NCBI RefSeq assembly: GCF_013520985.1
Contig: NZ_JACDTY010000011.1
Coordinates: 146,391-210,390 of the forward strand
DNA from: Mesorhizobium neociceri
GTDB lineage: Bacteria; Pseudomonadota; Alphaproteobacteria; Rhizobiales; Rhizobiaceae
Direction of reading: 5' to 3'
DNA length: 64,000 nucleotides
In this document: piece after piece, positions 6,967 through 15,814 of the stretch
How positions within the stretch are numbered: position 1 is the first letter of the stretch
How the letters are laid out: each line of letters opens with the position of its first letter
Made by a program: the position numbers and the translations under genes
Notes under the pieces: generated by a model
Database searches by the model: none
What the model saw: the letters and a program-made list of their open reading frames with translations, nothing else
What the model was told of the DNA's origin: nothing

Positions 6967-7833
6967 TCACGCCGATTTGCGCTTGGGCGCGGCAGCTTTC
7001 GCCTTGGCGCGTTTGGCCGCCGGCCTGGCCTTGCTGGCCGCGCCTTTCGCCGCGCCGCCATCCGACAGGCTCTTCTTCAGCGCGTCGAACAGATTGACCA
7101 CGTTGGACGGCTTGGGTGCGGCCTGTGGCTTCGGCGCCTTCTTGCCGGCCTTCTTGGCGCGGATCAGTTCGAGCAGCGCGTCCTCATACTTGTCCTCGAA
7201 TTTCGACGGATCGAACTTGGCCTTCTTCTTGTCGATGATGAGTTCGGCCAGATCGGTCATTTCCTGGTCGGTCTTCACCGCCTTGATCTCACCGAAGACG
7301 GTCTCCGGCTGGCGCACCGTGTTGTCATAGCGCAAAGTTGTCAGCACCATGCCCTTGCCGAGCGGCTCGATGACCACCGGACGTTCTCTGGCGTAGAGCA
7401 CGATCCGCGCCAGCCCGGCCATCTTCTTGCCAGCCATGGCGTCGCGGATGACGGCAAAGGCTTCCTCCGACACCTTGTCGGCCGGCGCGACATAATAGGG
7501 CGTGTCGAGATAGATCTGCTGGATCGAGGCTTTGTCGACGAAGCCGTCCAGCGCCATGGTGTGCGACGACTCGATCTGCACCGCGGCGATCTCGTCTTCC
7601 TCGATATGGACGAAATCGCCGTCGTCCAGTTCATAGCCTTTGATCTCGTTGCCTTCGTCGAGCGGCTTGCCGGTTTCGGCATCGACATAGATGCGCTTGA
7701 CCGTGTTGCCGGTCTTGCGGTTCAGCACCCGGAACGAGACCTTTTCGGTGTGGGTGACGACGTTCGTCAATTCCACGGCGCAGGTGACCAGCGACAGTTT
7801 CAGATAGCCCTTCCAAGCGGGGCGAGGTGCCAT
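6967..7833 (-). CDS. ku: NHEJ end-binding protein Ku
   Basis: The 288-residue protein begins MAPRPAWKGYLKLSLVTCAV, the standard bacterial Ku start, and shows the beta-barrel core motifs CAVELTNV, YVDAETGKPLD and VVIEPLGKGMVL. Bacterial Ku forms a ring-shaped homodimer that threads onto DNA ends and recruits LigD. Residues 258-288 are a Lys/Ala/Arg-rich tail of the type that affects DNA binding. It is the first gene of the ku-ligD pair; the 353 bases upstream carry no gene and should hold the promoter. Confidence 0.97.
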   Translation of the reverse strand: MAPRPAWKGYLKLSLVTCAVELTNVVTHTEKVSFRVLNRKTGNTVKRIYVDAETGKPLDEGNEIKGYELDDGDFVHIEEDEIAAVQIESSHTMALDGFVDKASIQQIYLDTPYYVAPADKVSEEAFAVIRDAMAGKKMAGLARIVLYARERPVVIEPLGKGMVLTTLRYDNTVRQPETVFGEIKAVKTDQEMTDLAELIIDKKKAKFDPSKFEDKYEDALLELIRAKKAGKKAPKPQAAPKPSNVVNLFDALKKSLSDGGAAKGAASKARPAAKRAKAKAAAPKRKSA

Positions 7834-8186
7834 GGCAAAACTCCTGCGCGATGCGATTCAAGCGAGAACGGGCCAAGCCCGTTCCGGTTCCGGGCGCTGC
7901 TAAGGGCTTTTCAGCCGTGCGCACGGAAATTTCGCAGGGCTCGCCGAAATTGAAACAGAACCGCGCCCAAGCGACATCCAGACGAAACATATGTGATGCA
8001 AAAGTCACAATGCCGGAAATGGCGACGAGCCACACCGAAAGACCCCGACAAAGCCGCATTCCGGCCATGAAGCATGGGGTTTTCGACCAAAGATTAACAT
8101 CGTGTTCACCGACTATTCACGCCTCGACGCTATGATCCCCGCAATCGGACGGGACATCCGAAAATCGGGACAGGGACTTAAGTAAA
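7834..8186. other. Intergenic region upstream of ku
   Basis: These 353 bases contain no convincing gene. They must carry the leftward ku promoter and possibly a rightward promoter for the small reading frame at 8187. I see no clear LexA-type box or strong hairpin. Confidence 0.5.
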
Positions 8187-8327
8187 ATGAAATTCTGGGG
8201 CCACATCGCCGGCTACGCCGCCGCCATCCGCGAGTTCATCGCGCCGACCTATCGGCCGGAGCGCTACTACATGCGCGGCCCAGGCCCGGCCTGCGCCCGT
8301 CGTGGCAGTTCGCTCGGCGCGCATTGA
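8187..8327 (+). CDS. Possible 46-residue protein
   Basis: A short frame encodes MKFWGHIAGYAAAIREFIAP followed by an Arg/Tyr-rich stretch. GGGAC lies about 14 bases before the ATG, further than ideal. Codon choice in the first 30 codons fits local genes; the tail is less convincing. No homologue is recognised. It lies between ku and the DCC-family gene. Confidence 0.35.
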   Translation: MKFWGHIAGYAAAIREFIAPTYRPERYYMRGPGPACARRGSSLGAH

Positions 8328-8506
8328 TCATGACGTTCGAAAGCCGTCACGACAGCCGGATCTGCAGACCGGGCGCCGACCACCGCGCAACCACCTATCG
8401 CGCCGAGCGCCCCGCGCTGGCCGCGAGAAGCCGTGCGACAACGCCGCGGCTTTGATCCCGCTGCCGGCAGGCTTAGTGTCGCCTGACATGAGCCGCCGGA
8501 TGTCCC

Positions 8507-8932
8507 GTGACTTCTTCTCCTGAACCCTTCGATGCCAGCCAACCGTTGATCGTTTTCGATGGCGTCTGCGTGCTGTGCTCGGGCTTCGTGCGCACGGTGG
8601 TCAGGCTCGACCGCAAAAACGGCTTCCGCTTCGCCACCGCGCAGTTGCCTTTCGGCGAGGCGCTGTTCCACAAATACGAACTGCGCACCGACAGTTACGA
8701 GATCAATCTGGTCCTCATCGGTGCCGCGCCCTTCATGCGGCTGGACAGTTTCATTGCCGTGATGGCCGAGCTCGGCTGGCCATGGCGGGCGGCGAAAGCC
8801 CTGCTGCTCATACCGCGCCCTTTGCGCGACTGGCTCTACGAACGCATCGCCAAAAACCGCTACGCCATCTTTGGCAGCAAGGACAGTTGCGAGATCCCGT
8901 CCGCAGCGATGCGTGCGCGGATGATTGGCTAA
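8507..8932 (+). CDS. DCC-family (DUF393) thiol-disulfide oxidoreductase-like protein
   Basis: A 141-residue protein with the defining DxxCxxC motif near the N-terminus (FDGVCVLC) and the conserved VRLDRKNGFRFA region. DUF393 proteins are predicted thiol-disulfide oxidoreductases with a thioredoxin-like fold and few characterised members. The start codon is GTG at 8507. It is followed 60 bases later by a saccharopine dehydrogenase-like gene in the same direction, a frequent pairing that may form an operon. The redox partner is unknown. Confidence 0.85.
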   Translation: MTSSPEPFDASQPLIVFDGVCVLCSGFVRTVVRLDRKNGFRFATAQLPFGEALFHKYELRTDSYEINLVLIGAAPFMRLDSFIAVMAELGWPWRAAKALLLIPRPLRDWLYERIAKNRYAIFGSKDSCEIPSAAMRARMIG

Positions 8933-8992
8933 GCCCATGCCCAAAGGTGACCTCGGTTTTGGGAAAACGACAGGCATGGAGGCGATAGCACG

Positions 8993-10708
8993 ATGAGGCT
9001 TCTGGTCGTCGGCGGCTATGGCATTTTCGGCGGCCGCGTCGTGCACTTGCTGGGAAGCGAGCCGCGCCTGACGCTGATCGTCGCCGGACGCTCGCTGGCC
9101 AGGGCCGAAGCCTGGTGCAAAACCCGCACCGGCGCGGCGGCGAAGCTGGTGCCGGCGCGCTTCGATCGCGATGGCGACCTCGCGGCACAGCTCTGCGCAC
9201 TCAAGCCCGATTGCGTCGTCGATGCCAGCGGTCCGTTCCAGGCCTATGGCGCGGACCGCTACCGGCTGATCGAGGCCTGCATCGCGCAAGGCATCAATTA
9301 TCTCGACCTCGCCGATGGGTCGGACTTCGTCGCCGGCGTCTCCGCGTATGACGACGCGGCGCGCAAGGCAGGCCTGTTCGTGCTGTCGGGCGTGTCGAGT
9401 TTCCCGGTGCTGACCGCGGCGGTCGTGCGTCGTCTCTCCGCCGACATGGCGCGGGTCGATACGATCCGCGGCGGTATCGCGCCGTCGCCCTATGCCGGCG
9501 TCGGCGAAAACGTCATCCGCGCCATTGCCGGCTACGCCGGGCAGCCGGTCGAACTGAAGCGCGACGGCGACAAGGCGCAAGGCCATCCGCTCACCGAGCA
9601 GATGCGCTACACCATCGCGACGCCGGGCAAGCTGCCGCTGAAGAGCACGCTTTTTTCTCTGGTCGACGTGCCGGATTTGCGCGCGCTGGAAGAACTGTGG
9701 CCGCAGGCCAAAACCATTTGGATGGGTGCCGGGCCGGTCCCCGAAATCCTGCACCGCGCCCTGATCGGCCTTGCCTGGCTGGTGCGGATCGGACCGGTGC
9801 GGTCGCTGTTACCGCTGGCGCCGTTGATGCACTGGGCGTCGAACCGGCTGCGCTGGGGCGAACATCGCGGCGGCATGTTCGTCGCGGTGGAAGGAACCGG
9901 CAAGGCTGGCGAACCGGTCAAACGCTCCTGGCACCTGCTGGCCGAAGGCGATGACGGGCCGCTGATTCCGGCCATGGCGGTCGAGGCGCTGGTGCGCAGG
10001 ACGCTGGCCGGACAGGCGCCGGTGCCGGGCGCGCGAGCGGCGGTGCGTGACCTCGATCTCGACGACTATCAGGCACTGCTTGCCAGCAAGACGATCCATT
10101 CCGGCTTCAGGGACGACACCGCCGACGTCGAAAAGCCGCTTTATCCTGGAGTGGTCGGCGACGCCTGGCATGATCTGCCCGAAGAAATCCGCGCCATGCA
10201 TGAGCGCGTGGGAACAGCCGAAGGACGCGGCAGCGTTGAGCGCGGCGCGGGAATTCTTAGCCGGCTATCTGGCTGGCTGGTTGGATTTCCTCCCGCCAGT
10301 GCCGACGTACCGGTCCATGTCCGCTTCGATGCTGGCAAGGATGGTGAGACCTGGACGCGAACGTTCGGCGCACAGGCTTTCGCCAGCGACCAGTTCACCG
10401 GCCGAGGCCGGTCGCAGCGGCTGTTGTGCGAGCGCTTCGGTCCGCTGAGCTTCGCCATGGCCCTGGTTGCCGAAGACAACCGGTTGTCGCTGGTGCTACG
10501 CCGCTGGAGCTTTCTCGGCGTGCCGCTGCCAATGTGGCTCTGCCCGCGCTCGACCTCCTATGAGAGCGTCGAGGACGGCCGCTTCCGCTTCCATGTAGAG
10601 ATTTCGCATCCGCTCACCGGCATGATCGTGCGCTATCGCGGCTGGCTGGAACCAGCCGACTCGCAAGGCTCCAGACAACCCCAGGAGTCTGTCGCGCTGG
10701 GCAATTAA
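8993..10708 (+). CDS. Saccharopine dehydrogenase-like / DUF4166 protein
   Basis: The protein has 571 residues and two parts. The N-terminal region (1 to about 370) is a Rossmann oxidoreductase with the nucleotide-binding motif GGYGIFGGR at residues 7-15 and CVVDASGPFQAYGADRYRLI typical of saccharopine dehydrogenase-like proteins. The C-terminal region (about 410-560) resembles DUF4166, with FDAGKDGETWTRTFG and RRWSFLGVPLPMWLCP. Members often sit beside DCC-family genes, as here, but the reaction is not established. No signal peptide is seen. Confidence 0.82.
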   Translation: MRLLVVGGYGIFGGRVVHLLGSEPRLTLIVAGRSLARAEAWCKTRTGAAAKLVPARFDRDGDLAAQLCALKPDCVVDASGPFQAYGADRYRLIEACIAQGINYLDLADGSDFVAGVSAYDDAARKAGLFVLSGVSSFPVLTAAVVRRLSADMARVDTIRGGIAPSPYAGVGENVIRAIAGYAGQPVELKRDGDKAQGHPLTEQMRYTIATPGKLPLKSTLFSLVDVPDLRALEELWPQAKTIWMGAGPVPEILHRALIGLAWLVRIGPVRSLLPLAPLMHWASNRLRWGEHRGGMFVAVEGTGKAGEPVKRSWHLLAEGDDGPLIPAMAVEALVRRTLAGQAPVPGARAAVRDLDLDDYQALLASKTIHSGFRDDTADVEKPLYPGVVGDAWHDLPEEIRAMHERVGTAEGRGSVERGAGILSRLSGWLVGFPPASADVPVHVRFDAGKDGETWTRTFGAQAFASDQFTGRGRSQRLLCERFGPLSFAMALVAEDNRLSLVLRRWSFLGVPLPMWLCPRSTSYESVEDGRFRFHVEISHPLTGMIVRYRGWLEPADSQGSRQPQESVALGN

Positions 10709-10847
10709 CGCCATCGGCAAGCCAGCGTCCTTGCGCAATACGCCGCCAGGGACGAAGATTTTTCCAGCGCCTGTCGAAATCGGGTGAGGCCGCGCGACAT
10801 ACGTTCGGCCCGCAACGATGCGGCCCTGAAAAACACGGGAGATAACC

Positions 10848-11222
10848 ATGCAGTACCTGCTTCTCATTTATGGAAACGAAGCCGCAATGGCCGCCGCACC
10901 GAAGGAGGCGGCAATCCAGATGAGCGCCGCCTATGGCGCCTACACCGAAGCGATGAAGAAGGCCGGCGTGTTCTTGGCCGGGGAGCGGTTGAAGCCGACG
11001 AAGATAGCGACCACTGTGCGGGTGGCCGGCGGCAAGACCAATGTGATTGATGGCCCCTATGCCGACACCAAGGAGCAGCTCGGTGGCTACTATTTGATCG
11101 AGGCGCCCGACATGGACGCGGCGATCTCGTGGGCGGCGCGCTGTCCGGGTGCCGGCACCGGCACGATGGAAGTGCGGCCGATCTGGCCGATGGCAGAATA
11201 CATGCCAGCATACACTGCGTGA
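10848..11222 (+). CDS. YCII-related (DGPF domain) protein
   Basis: A 124-residue protein starting MQYLLLIYGNE and containing IDGPYADTKEQLGGYYLIEA, the DGPF/YCII signature. The fold is a dimeric alpha-beta barrel. Genes of this family regularly accompany extended ECF sigma factors (the DGPF-linked ECF42-type group), and here the stop codon overlaps the GTG start of just such a sigma factor (GTGA). It may sense or process a signal for the sigma factor; the molecular role is not known. Confidence 0.9.
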   Translation: MQYLLLIYGNEAAMAAAPKEAAIQMSAAYGAYTEAMKKAGVFLAGERLKPTKIATTVRVAGGKTNVIDGPYADTKEQLGGYYLIEAPDMDAAISWAARCPGAGTGTMEVRPIWPMAEYMPAYTA

Positions 11223-12466
11223 CAGCCGGTAGACCAGACACTGCACGGGCGGCGGCGGAAGCTGCTGCCCGGCAGAGCTACGGCAAGCTGGTTGCCTATC
11301 TCGCCGCGCGCACGCGCGACGTGGCTGGCGCCGAAGACGCGCTGGCCGATGCCTTTGCTGCAGCCCTTGAACGCTGGCCGCGGACCGGCGTGCCGGAAAA
11401 GCCGGAAGCCTGGTTGCTGGCGGTGGCGCGGCGGCGCAGCATCGACGCGGTCAGACGCCGGCTCACCAGCGAGGCGGGCCGCGACCACCTCAAGCTGATC
11501 GCCGAGGAGATGGAGGCGCGCATGACCGACGAAGACCTGCCTGACGAGCGGCTGCGGCTGATGTTTGCCTGCGCCCATCCGGCGATCGAGGCCGGCGTGC
11601 GGGCACCGCTAATCCTGCAGACCGTTCTGGGCTTCGATGCGGCAACGATCGCTTCGGCCTTCCTGGTGTCGCCGGCGACGATGAGCCAGCGCCTGGTGCG
11701 CGCCAAATCCCGCATCCGCGAGACCAGCATCCCGTTCCGTGTGCCGGAGCGGGCCGAGCTCGGCGAGCGGCTGGACACGGTGCTGGAGGCGATCTATGCC
11801 GCCTTTGCCGAAGGCTGGTCCGACCCGGCCGGCACCGAAACGCGAGGGCGTAACCTGGCCACCGAAGGCATCTGGCTCGGCCGGCTGGTCGCCTCGCTGA
11901 TGCCGGACGAACCGGAGGCGCTGGGGCTGCTGGCGCTGATGCTGTTTGCCGAAGCGCGGCGTGCGGCCCGGCGCAATGCCGCCGGGGACTATGTGCCACT
12001 GGCCGAGCAGGATCTTGCGCTGTGGGACGATGCCTTGATCGACGAAGCGGAGGCTTTGCTCAGATGTGCCGCCGGCAAAGGCGTCATCGGCCGCTACCAG
12101 CTTGAGGCGGCCGTGCAATCCGCCCACACGACACGGCGGCTGACCGGCCGGACCGACTGGATGGCAATCCGGGAGCTTTACGATGCATTGTCGGTGATTG
12201 CCGGTTCGCCCGTGGTGGCGATCAACCGCGCGGTGGCGATTGCCGAGGCCGAAGGTGCTGCGGCGGGATTGGCGGCGCTTTACGTGCTGGGTGACGACAA
12301 GCGGCTTGACGACTACCAGCCCTATTGGGCGGCCCGCGCCGGTCTGCTGGCCAGGCTCGGCAACATACCGCAGGCCAGCGAGGCCTATGACCGGGCGATC
12401 GGCCTCGAGCGCGACCCGGCTGTACGCCGCTTCCTGCAAGGAAAGCGCGCGGCGCTCCGAAATTGA
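11219..12466 (+). CDS. ECF sigma factor with C-terminal extension (DGPF-linked type)
   Basis: About 415 residues from the GTG start at 11219. The sigma2 region (about 15-80) shows VAGAEDALADAFAAALERWP and the sigma4 region (about 110-165) shows LGFDAATIASAFLVSPATMS. The long C-terminal part (from about 180) holds FAEGWSDPAGTE and helical repeats near 330-410, as in DGPF-associated ECF sigma factors whose tail replaces a separate anti-sigma factor. I chose GTG because it gives a 4-base overlap with the YCII gene; an upstream ATG at 11129 would run inside that gene. It is probably coupled translationally to the YCII gene. Confidence 0.9.
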   Translation: MTAGRPDTARAAAEAAARQSYGKLVAYLAARTRDVAGAEDALADAFAAALERWPRTGVPEKPEAWLLAVARRRSIDAVRRRLTSEAGRDHLKLIAEEMEARMTDEDLPDERLRLMFACAHPAIEAGVRAPLILQTVLGFDAATIASAFLVSPATMSQRLVRAKSRIRETSIPFRVPERAELGERLDTVLEAIYAAFAEGWSDPAGTETRGRNLATEGIWLGRLVASLMPDEPEALGLLALMLFAEARRAARRNAAGDYVPLAEQDLALWDDALIDEAEALLRCAAGKGVIGRYQLEAAVQSAHTTRRLTGRTDWMAIRELYDALSVIAGSPVVAINRAVAIAEAEGAAAGLAALYVLGDDKRLDDYQPYWAARAGLLARLGNIPQASEAYDRAIGLERDPAVRRFLQGKRAALRN

Positions 12467-12664
12467 GCGGCGGGAGATAGAGCCTCGAAGCCGGCAATTC
12501 GCTCAGGCCGAGTACGGCCTCCGCAACGAAGCCGCCGCCCGGACACGTATAAACGCCATTCTGCCGGGTCTGGTATTGCAACTGGTGCCAGTCTGCGCAA
12601 ACCTCAGCCTCAACAGACCGGTCATCCGGCGGATGCCTGATTACCTGAACCTGGGAGGGGCGAA

Positions 12665-13615
12665 GTGTTCGGCGGGCCCATTACCGTTCTGATGGTCAAT
12701 GAGTATCCTGACTACATTGATGCACGAGTATGGGCTGCTGAGTTGAAAACCCGTGTGCCGCAGCTGGAGTTCAGGCTTTGGCCAGACGCCGGGAACAAAA
12801 GGGACATAGATATTGTGCTGATCGACAAGGGCGCCAGTCCTGGCTTTTTTGACGCCATGACGGGGCTAAGCGCCGTCGTCTATTTGGGGGCCGGTGTCGA
12901 AGGTATTGATCTTCAGAGCTTTCCCAAGGGTGTTCCGCTTATCAGGCTCGCAACGCGTGAGCAGGCTTCGGAAGTGGTGCAGTACATCGTCCTTCGCGTT
13001 CTCTGCCAGCAACGGCATGTTGCGGACTACATGAGTCTGCAAGCCCGCAAGTCCTGGACTCCTCTCGCGCCGCGGAAGATTTCCGAGACAAAGATTGTTG
13101 TGCTGGGTGCGGGCCGGATCGGTGGCTGGGCCGCAAAGCTGTTTGCGGACCTGGGTTACGACACGGCAGTCTGGTCTCGGCATCGAAAGACGCTTCCTGG
13201 TATACATAGCTACATTGGCCGTGCCCAGCTTGCGGACGCACTCACAAGTCGGGACTACGTTATCTGTTCACTTCCCCTGACTGGTGACACTCGTGGGATA
13301 CTGAACGCCAGTGCCTTTGGAGAAATGAAGCGAGGTGCCTACCTTGTGAATGTCGGCAGGGGCGCGCATGTCAACGAAGCCGACCTGATCCGCGCTCTCG
13401 ACGAAGGCCAGCTTTCTGGTGCTTGTCTTGACGTGTTTGAGCGTGAACCGCTGGAAGCTTCATCGCCGTTGTGGACTCATCCCAAGGTGACCATCACACC
13501 TCATGTCGCGAGCTTCTGGATGGATTCTGGAATCGACCAGGCCGCCGATCTCTGCGGTCAAGTCGCAAGAGGAGAGCCTCTGTCCAACAAGATCGACCTC
13601 GAACGGGGTTATTAA
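12665..13615 (+). CDS. D-2-hydroxyacid dehydrogenase (glyoxylate/hydroxypyruvate reductase-like)
   Basis: The 316-residue protein has the NAD-binding motif LGAGRIGG near 143-150 and the catalytic triad of the D-isomer-specific 2-hydroxyacid dehydrogenases: Arg in NVGRGAHVNE, Glu in FEREPLE and His in TPHVASFW. Its overall pattern resembles GhrA-type glyoxylate/hydroxypyruvate reductases. The start is GTG at 12665 after a good GGGAGGGGCGAA site. Codon use is visibly less GC-rich than in neighbours (for example frequent GTT, CTT and GGT), which hints at acquisition from another genome. It stands alone. Confidence 0.85.
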   Translation: MFGGPITVLMVNEYPDYIDARVWAAELKTRVPQLEFRLWPDAGNKRDIDIVLIDKGASPGFFDAMTGLSAVVYLGAGVEGIDLQSFPKGVPLIRLATREQASEVVQYIVLRVLCQQRHVADYMSLQARKSWTPLAPRKISETKIVVLGAGRIGGWAAKLFADLGYDTAVWSRHRKTLPGIHSYIGRAQLADALTSRDYVICSLPLTGDTRGILNASAFGEMKRGAYLVNVGRGAHVNEADLIRALDEGQLSGACLDVFEREPLEASSPLWTHPKVTITPHVASFWMDSGIDQAADLCGQVARGEPLSNKIDLERGY

Positions 13616-13820
13616 ATCGAACTAGGCTCCGATCTTCATGAAGCGCGGACATCAGCGCGTGCTTCCCCGCCTAATGCATCAGGTCCGAATCTCTCGAGCC
13701 TCTGGCCGCCGAAGGTCAACGTCCCTCCACCTTCGGCAGCTTTCACGCACCGGAAGCAGCGGCCTCGCTCAAGCAGGGTCGCCGCCGCCACGGACGCTTT
13801 TTCAGCAAGTTCAGCCGGAA

Positions 13821-14801
13821 CTAGGCGCCAAGCCCGTCGAACAAAATCGTCGACAGATAGCGCTCGGCGAAGGACGGGATGATCACCACCAGGTTCTTGC
13901 CCTTGTTCTCCGGCCGCGAGCCGACGACGATGGCCGCCTGCAGGGCGGCGCCCGACGAGATGCCGACCGGCACGCCTTCGAGGCGGGCGACGAGGCGGGC
14001 ATTGGCGACCGAATCCTCGTTGGAGACCTTGACGATCTCGTCATATATCGAGGTGTCGAGGATCTTTGGCGCGAAGCCGGCACCGATGCCCTGGATCTTG
14101 TGCGGGCCGGGCTGGCCGCCCGACAGCACCGGCGAGGCCTCCGGCTCGACGGCGACGACATGCACCGAAGGCTTGCGCTGCTTCAGCACCTGGCCGACGC
14201 CGGTGATGGTGCCGCCGGTGCCGATGCCGGCGACGAAGATGTCGACGCCGCCATCGGTGTCGTTCCAGATCTCCTCGGCGGTGGTGCGGCGGTGGATCTC
14301 CGGATTGGCCGGGTTTTCGAATTGCTGCGGAATGACGGCGTCAGGCAAGGTGGCGGCCAGTTCGTCGGCCTTGGCGATGGCTCCTTTCATGCCTTTCGGA
14401 CCTTCGGTCAGCACCAGTTCGGCGCCGAGCAGCGCCAGCATCTTGCGGCGCTCCACCGACATGGTTTCGGGCATGGTCAGGATCAGCTTGTAGCCCTTGG
14501 CAGCGGCGGCGAAGGCGAGCGCGATGCCGGTGTTGCCGGAGGTCGGCTCGATCAGCGTCGTCTTGCCGGGCTTGATGCGGCCCGACGCTTCCAGCGCCTC
14601 GATCATCGAAACGCCGATGCGGTCCTTGACCGAAGCGATCGGGTTGAAGAATTCGAGCTTGGCCATAAGGTTGGCAACGACCCCCTTCTCCTTGGCGAAT
14701 TTGTCGAGCCGCACCAGCGGCGTGTCGCCGATCGTCTCGGTGATCGAATTGTAGACGCGGCCGCGGCCGGGCACGCGCGGCGAAGAGACGGGCTTGTTCA
14801 T
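13821..14801 (-). CDS. cysK: Cysteine synthase A
   Basis: A 326-residue PLP enzyme that makes cysteine from O-acetylserine and sulfide. The PLP lysine lies in FFNPIASVKDRIG. The substrate-binding loop TSGNTGIAL and the phosphate-binding motif GTGGTITGVGQ are intact. The length matches CysK, not the longer cystathionine beta-synthases; a separate CBS gene lies at 54066. The start at 14801 is supported by GGGAGCGAAACC upstream; a longer frame to 14864 lacks such a site. Confidence 0.95.
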   Translation of the reverse strand: MNKPVSSPRVPGRGRVYNSITETIGDTPLVRLDKFAKEKGVVANLMAKLEFFNPIASVKDRIGVSMIEALEASGRIKPGKTTLIEPTSGNTGIALAFAAAAKGYKLILTMPETMSVERRKMLALLGAELVLTEGPKGMKGAIAKADELAATLPDAVIPQQFENPANPEIHRRTTAEEIWNDTDGGVDIFVAGIGTGGTITGVGQVLKQRKPSVHVVAVEPEASPVLSGGQPGPHKIQGIGAGFAPKILDTSIYDEIVKVSNEDSVANARLVARLEGVPVGISSGAALQAAIVVGSRPENKGKNLVVIIPSFAERYLSTILFDGLGA

Positions 14802-14975
14802 TGGTTTCGCTCCCAAGTCAGGCAATTGGCATCGGCGGACAGAATAGGGCTTTCGATCGCGCAAGATAGGCTGCCGGCCGAAAATATCGAGTGGGGCGCT
14901 TGCTGAAAACGCCTGCCCTCCGGAAACGCATTTCCCGGATGGCCCGATTGGCGGAATGGATTGGCTGAAACCGAT

Positions 14976-15593
14976 CTATTGGCGGGCCGCAATGGCTGCC
15001 GCTGCACCCACCATGAAGCCGGCGGCGGTGCGGTTCAGTGCCTTCAGCGCGCGTGGCGATTTCAGGAACCAGCGCGCCTTGGCGGCCAGCGCCAGATAGG
15101 GCACCAGCACGACGAAGAGCACGATGACGGTGAGCGCGACCAGGATGCCGTAGTCGGCGAGCGTGATGGTCTTCAGGTCGACGATGGTCGGCGTGATGGC
15201 GAGGTAGAAGATCATCGTCTTCGGATTGCCCAGCGTGACCGTGAGGCCGGCAAGGAAGCTCGATGCCAGACCACCCTTGCCTTTCCTGGCCTCGACAGTC
15301 TCGGGCGTGATCCCTGCGGTCCAGAAACGCCAGCCGAGGAAGGCGAGATAGGCGACGCCCAGCCATTTGATGGCGAGAAAGACCATGCCGAAGGTCTGCG
15401 CGACAAAGGCAAGACCGAGCACTATGGCAGTGAGATAAATGAGGTCGCCGAGCATCAGGCCGAACGACATGGCCAGCGATGAGCGGAAGCCGGAGCCGAG
15501 TGCCCGCGCCACAAGCGCGGTGACGCCGGGGCCGGGAATGGCGGCGGCGATGCCCAACGCAGCGCTATAGGCGAGAAAGCCGGTGAGGGTCAT
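14976..15593 (-). CDS. LysE/RhtB-family amino acid exporter
   Basis: The 205-residue inner-membrane protein has about six hydrophobic segments and the family hallmark AIPGPGVTALVARALGSGFR near residues 18-37. LysE/RhtB proteins export amino acids or homoserine-type metabolites. The start at 15593 begins the first membrane segment; an upstream extension to 15767 would add a charged, non-conserved leader. The substrate cannot be assigned. The gene is 174 bases upstream of cysK on the same strand, which could hint at cysteine-pathway export, but the gap is large. Confidence 0.88.
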   Translation of the reverse strand: MTLTGFLAYSAALGIAAAIPGPGVTALVARALGSGFRSSLAMSFGLMLGDLIYLTAIVLGLAFVAQTFGMVFLAIKWLGVAYLAFLGWRFWTAGITPETVEARKGKGGLASSFLAGLTVTLGNPKTMIFYLAITPTIVDLKTITLADYGILVALTVIVLFVVLVPYLALAAKARWFLKSPRALKALNRTAAGFMVGAAAAIAARQ

Positions 15594-15814
15594 GACGGTT
15601 GCACCCCGTGAACGGCCCCTGATGCCATGAAAGCCCCCAAGGGTAAAACGGATTCGATTGCGCCAGCAGGATCGGGCGGTCGTCAGGGCGCGGTCAAAAA
15701 CGAGAGATGGTTCACTTACGCAGCGGCGAAGAGCGGCTATCCCCCGTCCGCCCACCGCACGTTGCAATCCCTCTTAGCTGCGCTCTTGCGCGGTTACACC
15801 GGCAGGAGCCAGCC

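Noticed and set aside
6586..7953. Plus-strand open frame spanning ligD and ku
   Set aside because: It crosses two certain genes on the opposite strand and shows no domain pattern.
8267..9754. Minus-strand open frame of 495 codons
   Set aside because: Opposite the DCC and saccharopine dehydrogenase-like genes; composition is typical of antisense GC-rich frames.
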